Of a stretch of DNA of 11,323 nucleotides, positions 5,702 through 11,323 are shown one piece after another. The notes beneath the pieces were generated by a model. It saw nothing but the letters and a program-made list of their open reading frames with translations. It was not told where the DNA came from and ran no database searches. Every line of letters begins with the position of its first letter. Positions within the stretch are counted from its first letter, which is position 1. Source of the DNA: Acidobacteriota bacterium (lineage in GTDB: Bacteria > Acidobacteriota > Vicinamibacteria > Vicinamibacterales > Vicinamibacteraceae); NCBI GenBank assembly GCA_023418055.1, contig JAEZDP010000380.1, positions 1 to 11,323 on the forward strand, written 5' to 3'. The position numbers and the translations under genes were made by a program.

Positions 5702-6859
5702 ATGTCCCACCGGCCGCGGCTCTACGTCGACGCCCACGCCACCACCCCCTGCGACCCTGCCGTTGTTGCGGCCATGGCGCCCTTCTGGAGCGACGCCTTC
5801 GGCAACGCGGCCAGCCTGCATCACGCCTTCGGCTGGGCCGCGAACAAGGCGGTCGAAGCCGCGCGGCAGCAGGTGGCGGGGCTTGCCGGAGCGCGGCTGC
5901 GTGACGTGGTCTTCACGAGCGGCGCCACCGAGGCCGACAACCTCGCCCTGAAAGGCATCGTCGAGGGCTGCGGACGGTCCGAGATCGACGTCGTGGTCGC
6001 GGCGACCGAGCACAGCGCGGTGCTCGATCCGTGCCGCTGGCTCGAGACGCGCGGCGTGCGCGTCACTCGGATTCCCGTGCAGGCCGACGGACTGATCGAT
6101 CCGGCCGTGCTCGAGGCAGCGCTCACCCCGCAGACCGTCCTCGTCTCGGTGATGACGGCCAACAACGAGATTGGCGTGCTGCAGCCACTCGGCGACCTCG
6201 CCGCCGCAGCCCACCGCGCGGGGGCGTGGTTTCACACCGACGCGTCGCAGGCGCTCGGGCACGTGCCCGTCGACATGGAAGCGATGGGCATCGACCTGCT
6301 GTCGTGCACGGCGCACAAGATGTACGGGCCCAAGGGCGTGGGCGCGCTCATCGTGCGGCGTGGCGCGAAGGTGCCCCTGGCGCCGCTGCAGCATGGCGGC
6401 GGACACGAACGCGGGTGGCGGTCGGGCACCTTGAATGTCCCGCTCATCGTGGGCTTTGGCGAGGCCTGTCGGCTGGCCGGCGAACGCATGCCGGCCGACG
6501 CGCCCCGGCTCGCGGCGCTACGCGACTGTCTGTGGCACGGCCTGCAGCAGGCCCTCCCCGACATTCATCTCCGGGGGGCCCTCGTGCCACGGCTGCCGCA
6601 CAACCTCAACGTCGGGTTCGGCGGCCTGCGTGGCCGCGATCTCGTCCTGGCGCTCGATGACGTGGCGCTGTCGCCCGGGGCCGCCTGCGCCTCGACCAGC
6701 GCCGAGCCCTCACACGTCCTGCGCGCCCTGGGCCTGTCCGACGACGAGGCCAGGAGTTCGCTACGGTTCGGCCTCCTGCGCACCACGACCGAGGCGGAGG
6801 TCGACTACCTCGTCGAGCGCTTGGTTGCCGTGGTTGGCGCGCTGCGGAGGCAGCGGTAA
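5702..6859 (+). CDS. iscS: Cysteine desulfurase, IscS/NifS type
   Basis: The product has 385 residues and is a PLP-dependent class V aminotransferase-fold enzyme that converts cysteine to alanine and holds the sulfur as a persulfide. Visible motifs are YVDAHATTPCDP (8-19), SGATEADN (73-80), H104 of TEHSAV, NNEIG (154-158), HTDASQ (178-183), the PLP lysine K206 in CTAHKMYGPKG, and the active-site C329 in SPGAACASTSAEPS within a long mobile loop, as in group I (IscS/NifS). The protein stops soon after TEAEVDYLVERLVAVVGAL; the C-terminal tail with which E. coli IscS binds IscU is missing. The ATG at 5702 begins right at the conserved domain; an in-frame GTG at 5693 is possible, and neither has a good Shine-Dalgarno. 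It lies 15 nt before the iscA-like gene. The enzyme could feed Fe-S assembly and also the nearby rhodanese-E1 protein (inference). Confidence 0.93.
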   Translation: MSHRPRLYVDAHATTPCDPAVVAAMAPFWSDAFGNAASLHHAFGWAANKAVEAARQQVAGLAGARLRDVVFTSGATEADNLALKGIVEGCGRSEIDVVVAATEHSAVLDPCRWLETRGVRVTRIPVQADGLIDPAVLEAALTPQTVLVSVMTANNEIGVLQPLGDLAAAAHRAGAWFHTDASQALGHVPVDMEAMGIDLLSCTAHKMYGPKGVGALIVRRGAKVPLAPLQHGGGHERGWRSGTLNVPLIVGFGEACRLAGERMPADAPRLAALRDCLWHGLQQALPDIHLRGALVPRLPHNLNVGFGGLRGRDLVLALDDVALSPGAACASTSAEPSHVLRALGLSDDEARSSLRFGLLRTTTEAEVDYLVERLVAVVGALRRQR

Positions 6860-6874
6860 CATGGAAGGACTGCC

Positions 6875-7204
6875 ATGGTGTACATGACCCTCAACGCCGA
6901 CACCCAGATTCAGAAACTGCTCGCCAAGCAGGGAATGCCCGCCGGCGGCCTGCGCGTGGGCGTGAAGGCCGGCGGGTGCAGCGGCCTCAGCTACGTGTTT
7001 GCCTGGGAAGCAGAGCCGGGGCCGAACGACCAGGTGTTCGCGGGCCCTGACGGCGCCAAGCTGTTCGTCGACCCGAAGAGCCACAAGTTCCTCGACGGCA
7101 CCCAGCTCGACTTCGACACGAGCCTGCTGAGCAAGGGCTTCTTCTTCCACAACCCCAACGCCAAGGCCACCTGCGGCTGCGGCACGTCGTTCTCGCTCTC
7201 GTAA
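6875..7204 (+). CDS. iscA: A-type Fe-S carrier, HesB/IscA family
   Basis: The product has 109 residues, the normal size for IscA/ErpA/SufA. The three conserved cysteines are present: C35 in KAGGCSG, and C100 and C102 in the C-terminal CGCGTSF. A-type proteins bind [2Fe-2S] or [4Fe-4S] clusters, or iron, and hand clusters to target enzymes. The ATG at 6875 has GGAAGGA at 6863-6869, 5 nt upstream; a second in-frame ATG at 6884 is less well placed. The gene follows the desulfurase by 15 nt and ends the plus-strand operon; the next gene is convergent. Family membership is certain; the symbol (iscA rather than erpA or sufA) is taken from the neighbours. Confidence 0.92.
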   Translation: MVYMTLNADTQIQKLLAKQGMPAGGLRVGVKAGGCSGLSYVFAWEAEPGPNDQVFAGPDGAKLFVDPKSHKFLDGTQLDFDTSLLSKGFFFHNPNAKATCGCGTSFSLS

Positions 7205-7217
7205 GGGCGCCAGACCC

Positions 7218-7236
7218 GCCTCGCCTGCTCCGAGGC
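7218..7236. terminator. Possible weak hairpin between convergent genes
   Basis: GCCTCG (7218-7223) and CGAGGC (7231-7236) form a perfect 6-bp stem with a 7-nt loop in the 36-nt gap between the convergent iscA-like and antiporter stop codons. No T-run follows on either strand, so it would be a weak or Rho-assisted terminator at best. Confidence 0.25.
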
Positions 7237-7240
7237 TGCG

Positions 7241-8575
7241 TCAGGCGTGAGCCGTCGCCCGGGCCTGTACCTCCGACCCGGTATCCGCGACGTCCATCTG
7301 CCCCACCTCGCCCGAGCGCACCAGCGCGGCGCGGAACAGGATGGGCCCCACCATCTCGTTGATGGTGATGAGGGCCACGATCAGCGCTTGCAGCCGTCCG
7401 CCCCACTCTGGGAACTCGGTCCCGATGATGATGGCCAGGCCCAGCGTCACGCCGGCCTGTGAGACCAGCCCCATCCACGCCACCCGTGGCGCCTGCCCGT
7501 GCAGGCTTGCCGCGCGTGCGCCGACCACGGTGGTCGCCCGGATCAGCACGCCTCGCAGCACCGCGATGCCCACGGCCAACAGCCCCAGCGAGGCGAGGGC
7601 GTCGAGGTGCAGGTTCGCCCCGGCCGCGGCGAAGAACAGCACCAGCACCGGCAGCGCACCCCGTTCCACGGCCGTCCGCAGCGCGTCGCCTTCGGGCGGC
7701 GCGATGTTCTCGACCACCAGCCCGGCGGCGAGCGCCGCGAGCAGGGGCTCGAAATGCCAGACGGCGCCAATCTGACTGAGGACGGCACTCACCGCCAGCA
7801 GCATCACCGTCACTTCCCGGCCGATGTATCGGAGGTATAGCGCAAACAGCGACCCGACGATGCCGCCAAAGGCAAACGACCCGAAGATCTCCCACGCCAG
7901 GCCCGAGAGCACGCCGTGACCCGGCGCCGACGACCCGAGCATGAAGCGCACGCTCTCCATCGACAGCGTGAACAGCAGGATCAGCATCAGGTCGGCCAGC
8001 ACCACGAGCGCCAGCACCAGCTCACAGAGCGGCCCGCGGGCGCGGCTCTCGGTGATGACGGCGATGCTGACCGTGGGCGAAAAGCTCGTCGTGACGGTCG
8101 CCAGCAGGCCGGCCAGCGCCAGACGTGCCCAGCCCGTCAGGTCGGGGAGAATCGGCAGGTACGGCCACACCAGCCAGAAGACCAGGGTGAGCGTCGCCCA
8201 CATCAGCGCCAGCGTCACGCCGCCCATCGTCAGCATCGACCGCAGCTGTGGGCGCAGCCGGTGGAAGTTGATTTCGAGGCCGGCCACGAACGCGATGAGA
8301 GCGATCGCCAGGCCGTTGACCACCTGCAGCTCGCGCGCCATGGCCGGTGTGAGGATGGCGCCCGCGTAGGGGCCACACAACAGCCCGAACATGAGGTACC
8401 CCGAGATGCGCGGCAGCTTGATCTTCTCGAACAGCTCGCCGGTGAGCGATGCCGCGATCAGGGTGAACCCAATCGCCAGGCCAGCGCCGCGGAGTCCGAC
8501 GGCGCCCGCGGGCTCGGCGCTCGTGACGAGTGTGGCAATCGAGAGGATGATGGCCAGCGCCAGCAGCCGAATCAC
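7241..8575 (-). CDS. CPA2-family cation:proton antiporter (second of a pair)
   Basis: The product has 444 residues, very hydrophobic, with about 12-13 predicted membrane segments. The CPA2/KefB-type pattern is visible: ELFEKIKLPRISGYLMFGLL (47-66), AFVAGLEINFHRLRP (95-109), SFSPTVSIAVITES (164-177), and INEMVGPILFRAAL (405-418). Proteins of this family exchange Na+ or K+ for protons across the inner membrane. At the core ion-binding position the usual Asp-Asp is Ala-Asp here (VVLADL, D195). A single acidic residue is known from KefC-like members, so ion choice or stoichiometry may differ. A short hydrophilic tail replaces any TrkA-N regulatory domain. The start is GTG 8575, whose GTGA overlaps the stop of the upstream antiporter, so translation is coupled. 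It is the last gene of the minus-strand operon. Confidence 0.85.
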   Translation of the reverse strand: MIRLLALAIILSIATLVTSAEPAGAVGLRGAGLAIGFTLIAASLTGELFEKIKLPRISGYLMFGLLCGPYAGAILTPAMARELQVVNGLAIALIAFVAGLEINFHRLRPQLRSMLTMGGVTLALMWATLTLVFWLVWPYLPILPDLTGWARLALAGLLATVTTSFSPTVSIAVITESRARGPLCELVLALVVLADLMLILLFTLSMESVRFMLGSSAPGHGVLSGLAWEIFGSFAFGGIVGSLFALYLRYIGREVTVMLLAVSAVLSQIGAVWHFEPLLAALAAGLVVENIAPPEGDALRTAVERGALPVLVLFFAAAGANLHLDALASLGLLAVGIAVLRGVLIRATTVVGARAASLHGQAPRVAWMGLVSQAGVTLGLAIIIGTEFPEWGGRLQALIVALITINEMVGPILFRAALVRSGEVGQMDVADTGSEVQARATAHA

Positions 8576-9774
8576 GCGGCCTCCTCTGCCTCATCAGTGG
8601 GCGTGAGGACGTAGGCCAGCGCCTCGCTGGCCAGCGTGGCAACGACGACGGCCGTCAGCAGGGCCGTGGCGCCTCCAGCCTCGAGCACCTGCCGGACGTT
8701 CAGCGCGTACGCGATGCCAAGAAGGCCAGGCGCGATGAGGTAGCCACCGAGGTCGGCCGGCGCCACGTCCTGCTGCATCCGCGACGCTACCCAGCCGCCG
8801 ACCAGCTTGCCCGCCAGCCGGAAGAGCACGAGGGGCGCGCAGAGCCAGACCGCCGCCAGCGAGTAGCCGCACGACGCCCCGGCCACCAGCAGCAGCAGGA
8901 CGATGAGCGGATGCTGGAATTTCTGCAGGTCTTCGCGAATCACGTGATCGGCGCCTCCGGGAAGGCGCGTCCACAGGACGCCGGCCACCAGCCCCGCGAG
9001 GAGCGGCGACTGGCCCAGGTAGGCGGCCGTGCCGCCCAGCAGCGCGAGGATGCCCGCGATGAAGACGTTGCGCTCGGCCCGCGAATGGGCCCGCTCGAAC
9101 AGCAGCCAGCCAGCCAGGCCGACTCCGCCGCCGAGCAGCAGCGTGATGCCGACGTCACCGAGCGTCGCCAGCCACGGCGTGAACGGCGCGGCCGAGACCC
9201 GGACGACCACGATCCCGCCCAGCACGATGGGCAACACGTCGTCGAGGTCGGCGATCCTCGAGGCGGCATGCTGCACGCTGCGTGAGACGCCCTCGAAGGC
9301 CACCGCCGACGAGGCCGCCGCGCTGACCCCGAGTGCCAGGCCGATGAGGACCGGCGACAGGCCCAGCGGCATGTTCCAGCCGGACAGCAGGAACCAGATG
9401 GCGCCGGCCACGATGAGCACGGTGATGGCGCCTTCGACCGACGCCGCTGCCAGCAGGCGCGCGTCACGAGGCCCGCGCAGGTCGAGCGCCAGCCCGACGA
9501 AGACGCCGAGCACCGCCAGGGCTACCGACACGACGGTGTCGAGGTAGACGAGGACGCCTGGCGACAACACGTTCAGCGCGTACGGGCCGAGCAGCATCCC
9601 AAGCGGCACGAACAGCAGGGCCGGGGCGGCAGCGGGCGCCAGCCCGAGCGCCGCACGGGTGCGCAGCGGACGCAGCCAGCGGTCGAACGCCCGGGGACGA
9701 GGGCGTTCGCCGAGCGCCTCGTCGATCGGGTCGGCCCCACCGGCCTCGCGCCAGTCGGCCTGTGGTGCGATCAC
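8572..9774 (-). CDS. CPA2-family cation:proton antiporter (first of a pair)
   Basis: The product has 400 residues. About 40 hydrophilic residues come first, then some 10-12 membrane segments. CPA2-like landmarks are LGMLLGPYALNVLSP (58-72), VFVGLALDLRG (91-101), ALGVSAAASSAVAFEG (147-162) and the ion-binding pair D178-D179 in IADLDDVLPIVL, as expected for an electrogenic CPA2 exchanger. No cytoplasmic nucleotide-binding domain follows the membrane part. It shares little direct sequence with the antiporter downstream, so the pair is not a recent duplication. The start is GTG 9774 in a GTGA overlap with the PDZ gene's stop, and its own TGA overlaps the next GTG in the same way. The tight coupling suggests fixed ratios of all three products, perhaps a heteromeric or two-ion system; that is inference. 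Confidence 0.82.
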   Translation of the reverse strand: MIAPQADWREAGGADPIDEALGERPRPRAFDRWLRPLRTRAALGLAPAAAPALLFVPLGMLLGPYALNVLSPGVLVYLDTVVSVALAVLGVFVGLALDLRGPRDARLLAAASVEGAITVLIVAGAIWFLLSGWNMPLGLSPVLIGLALGVSAAASSAVAFEGVSRSVQHAASRIADLDDVLPIVLGGIVVVRVSAAPFTPWLATLGDVGITLLLGGGVGLAGWLLFERAHSRAERNVFIAGILALLGGTAAYLGQSPLLAGLVAGVLWTRLPGGADHVIREDLQKFQHPLIVLLLLVAGASCGYSLAAVWLCAPLVLFRLAGKLVGGWVASRMQQDVAPADLGGYLIAPGLLGIAYALNVRQVLEAGGATALLTAVVVATLASEALAYVLTPTDEAEEAA

Positions 9775-11117
9775 TTCTCCACGACCACCGCGTGTGGCTC
9801 TCCGTCACGGAGGACGCCCAGGAACAGCGGGCGTCCGGCCGCGAGCGACTCCCACGCCTGCAACACCTGGGCGGGCGCCGGTTCCGTGGCGCGGCCCACG
9901 CTCGTGACGATGTCGCCGGAGCGCAGGCCGGCCGCCTCGGCTGCGCTGTCGGGCCTCACGCGGACGACCTCGGCACCCTCCGTCGGACCAGCGCGGAGCG
10001 TGAGACCCAGGTCGCCGGTGTCGGTACGGCGCGCCGCGCCGAGCGACGCCTGGTCACCGGCCCCCGCGTCGGAGCCGACGACGACTGGCACCGAGACGTA
10101 CGTGCCGTCGCGCAGGACCGTCAACGTCAAGGTGGTCCCCGGCGGCGTCCGCGCCACGCGCAGCGCGAGCGCCCGCGGCGAGCCCACTGGCTGGCCGTTC
10201 ACCGCGGTGACGACATCGCCCATCCAGAGGCTGTCGTCGGCAGGCCCGCCGTCGGCCACACCAGCGATGAGGGCGCCGGCGGGTGCGCCGGTGACGCGCG
10301 CGAGCCGGGCATCGAGGGGCTGCGCCACGATGCCGATGTCTCCCGAGGCGGTGACGCTCCCCGACAGCATCTGGTCCACGGAGGCCATCACGAGGTCGGC
10401 CGGAATCAGCACCACGGCCTCGTCGTCCTCCGTCGAGGTGGCAAGGCCGGCCAGACGGCCGTCCAACGTGAAGATCGGGGCCCCTGGTTCGGCACGACTT
10501 CCGGGCCCGAGCGTGACGAGCGGGGCATCCCAGCGCGGGTCGCCCTGCACGTCGCTGCGGCCCACGAAGATCGGCTGCAGCGCGATGCCGCCGCGTGAGG
10601 CCGAGGCCATGGCGACGTAGCCGGGGCTGCCAAGGGGTGCGGCACCCTCCCGCAGCGCCAGCACCTGCGCAGGCTGCGCCGGAATGCGCACAAGGGCCAG
10701 CTCGCGCACCGGGTCGGTGCCGACGATGCTGACCGCACCTGGAGCGCCCACCACGCCTTCCACGCGCGAGCCGCGCGGCAGGTGGGTGAGGGCGACGTCG
10801 TCGCGCACCCGGATGGCCGGCACGAACAGCGTGCGGGCGGGGGGACCGCCGTCGCGGGGCGAGGGCGGCTGCGACAGGCGAAGGACGACCAGCGAGAGTC
10901 CGACCCGGCTGTTGAGCTGCGTGATGGCCAGCGAGAGGTCGTCGAAGGCGGCCCGGGAGGCCAGCCGCGCGAGCGGTTGGGCCTGCACCGAATCGGCTCC
11001 CACGTCTGCGCCCTCCGGGAAACGGAAGCGGCCCAGCACGAGGAGCACGAGCACCGACACGGCAATGGTGGCGGCGAGAAGGCGGGTCTCACGGGAGAAG
11101 CGTCCGGCACCGGCCAT
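9771..11117 (-). CDS. HtrA/DegP-like protein with two PDZ domains, protease triad apparently lost
   Basis: The product has 448 residues. Residues about 13-30 are a single hydrophobic N-terminal segment (signal anchor), which places the rest in the periplasm. Residues about 60-245 follow the trypsin-like HtrA layout, but the key sites are altered. The region where TNxHV is expected reads ALTHLPRG (109-116), the expected Asp of xDLAL is Glu (RELALVRI, E139), and the GNSGGPL serine loop reads AEPGAPI (209-215) with no serine. Two PDZ domains follow, about 258-348 (IGIVAQPL, GDVVTAVNGQP) and about 365-446 (LGLTLRAGP, GDIVTSVG). It thus looks like a pseudoprotease scaffold or sensor rather than an active protease. 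I chose ATG 11117 because it starts just before the anchor and is 9 nt after a TATGCT -10; the longer frame to 11276 overlaps the divergent gene. It heads the operon with both antiporters. Confidence 0.82.
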   Translation of the reverse strand: MAGAGRFSRETRLLAATIAVSVLVLLVLGRFRFPEGADVGADSVQAQPLARLASRAAFDDLSLAITQLNSRVGLSLVVLRLSQPPSPRDGGPPARTLFVPAIRVRDDVALTHLPRGSRVEGVVGAPGAVSIVGTDPVRELALVRIPAQPAQVLALREGAAPLGSPGYVAMASASRGGIALQPIFVGRSDVQGDPRWDAPLVTLGPGSRAEPGAPIFTLDGRLAGLATSTEDDEAVVLIPADLVMASVDQMLSGSVTASGDIGIVAQPLDARLARVTGAPAGALIAGVADGGPADDSLWMGDVVTAVNGQPVGSPRALALRVARTPPGTTLTLTVLRDGTYVSVPVVVGSDAGAGDQASLGAARRTDTGDLGLTLRAGPTEGAEVVRVRPDSAAEAAGLRSGDIVTSVGRATEPAPAQVLQAWESLAAGRPLFLGVLRDGEPHAVVVEK

Positions 11118-11126
11118 GCGTACCGG

Positions 11127-11155
11127 AGCATACTCGCGGCCGCTCTGCCGTTCAA
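11127..11155 (-). promoter_or_regulatory. Promoter of the PDZ-antiporter operon
   Basis: On the minus strand TTGAAC (11155-11150) and TATGCT (11132-11127) are separated by exactly 17 bp, a good sigma-70-type promoter. The -10 ends 9 nt before the ATG at 11117, so the leader would be only a few bases long. Confidence 0.65.
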
Positions 11156-11180
11156 ACGCGCCGGAAGGTGCGGGTATGAT
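11151..11180 (+). promoter_or_regulatory. Promoter of the rightmost gene
   Basis: TTCAAA (11151-11156) and TATGAT (11175-11180) are 18 bp apart. The -10 ends 6 nt before the ATG at 11187, so the predicted start of transcription is at the start codon. The -35 occupies the same bases as the -35 of the divergent promoter. Confidence 0.55.
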
Positions 11181-11186
11181 CGCGGC

Positions 11187-11323
11187 ATGTCTCGCCAGAC
11201 CAGGATGGTGCTGCTTGGTCTTGCAGGCGTGGCGCTTGCGGTCATGCTCTACGACATGTCCGCGCCGGGGCGCCACGGCGGCCCGGTGGCGCCTGCCCCC
11301 CCGCCCGCGCGCGGATCGCCGCG
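11187..11323 (+). CDS. Unidentified membrane-anchored protein, N-terminal fragment
   Basis: The frame is open from ATG 11187 to the right edge (45 codons). The N-terminus is a short basic stretch (MSRQTR) followed by a hydrophobic segment at about 7-22 (MVLLGLAGVALAVMLY), which fits a signal peptide or single-pass anchor. A Pro/Ala/Gly-rich linker follows (about 25-45). Such a layout is common in envelope and secretion or pilus assembly proteins, but nothing diagnostic is visible, so no function is assigned. Support for the gene comes from the TATGAT -10 placed 6 nt upstream and the divergent arrangement with the PDZ gene, 69 nt away. Confidence 0.55.
   Translation, partial: MSRQTRMVLLGLAGVALAVMLYDMSAPGRHGGPVAPAPPPARGSP

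Noticed and set aside
4825..5703. Minus-strand frame of 292 codons across the octamer arrays and the Rrf2 gene
   Set aside because: It is antisense to a certain Rrf2 regulator and low-complexity through the repeats; no domain or start signal supports it.
7916..8614. Plus-strand frame of 232 codons opposite the second antiporter
   Set aside because: It is Arg/Gln/His/Asp-rich complement of a membrane protein gene, with no domain. The minus strand shows clear CPA2 motifs and coupled starts.
11117..11276. Longer N-terminus of the PDZ protein starting at 11276
   Set aside because: The extra 53 residues are hydrophilic and unlike a leader, would overlap the divergent gene and both promoters, and would place the anchor internally. 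The ATG at 11117 after the -10 explains the data better.

Overview
The window is GC-rich, densely coded bacterial DNA with many GTG starts and 4-bp stop/start overlaps. The protein set (an envelope adaptor, ISC-type Fe-S assembly, CPA2 antiporters, an HtrA-like PDZ protein) and the repeat style would fit an environmental Gram-negative such as an acidobacterium of the Vicinamibacteria type. That assignment is a guess from style only, because no phylogenetic marker is present.

Layout. (1) 1-1053, minus: the N-terminal 351 residues of a HlyD/MFP-type membrane-fusion (periplasmic adaptor) protein, running off the left edge. (2) 1054-1257: a divergent regulatory region with a strong palindromic operator (1174-1192, plus a third half-site to 1200). 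(3) 1258-2811, plus: a B12-binding-fold radical SAM protein; its stop codon lies inside the first of four 13-bp repeats (2803-2897). (4) 2963-4883, plus: a JAMM/M67 metallopeptidase followed by a three-domain fusion, MoaD/ThiS-like beta-grasp + MoeB/ThiF E1-like adenylyltransferase + rhodanese. (5) 4885-5127: a large imperfect inverted repeat built of 17 purine-rich octamers facing 11 pyrimidine-rich octamers. (6) 5140-7204, plus: an Rrf2/IscR-like regulator, an IscS/NifS-type cysteine desulfurase and an IscA-type A-type carrier, with no IscU in sight. (7) 7241-11117, minus: a three-gene operon joined by GTGA overlaps, coding for a HtrA-like PDZ protein that seems to have lost its protease triad and two different CPA2 cation/proton antiporters. 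(8) 11187 to the right edge, plus: the start of an unidentified membrane-anchored protein, divergent from the PDZ gene.

How the parts may work together. Genes 2963-7204 form a sulfur-handling neighbourhood. The desulfurase takes sulfur from cysteine, a rhodanese could relay persulfide, the E1-like domain adenylates a MoaD/ThiS-type C-terminal Gly-Gly, and a JAMM peptidase of the CysO-processing type lies directly upstream. The carrier's Gly-Gly is internal in the fusion, so proteolytic release by the JAMM enzyme is an attractive but untested idea. The minus-strand operon looks like an ion-homeostasis or envelope-stress module. Several genes have a good -10 hexamer only 6-11 nt before the start codon, which suggests leaderless or very short-leader transcripts.
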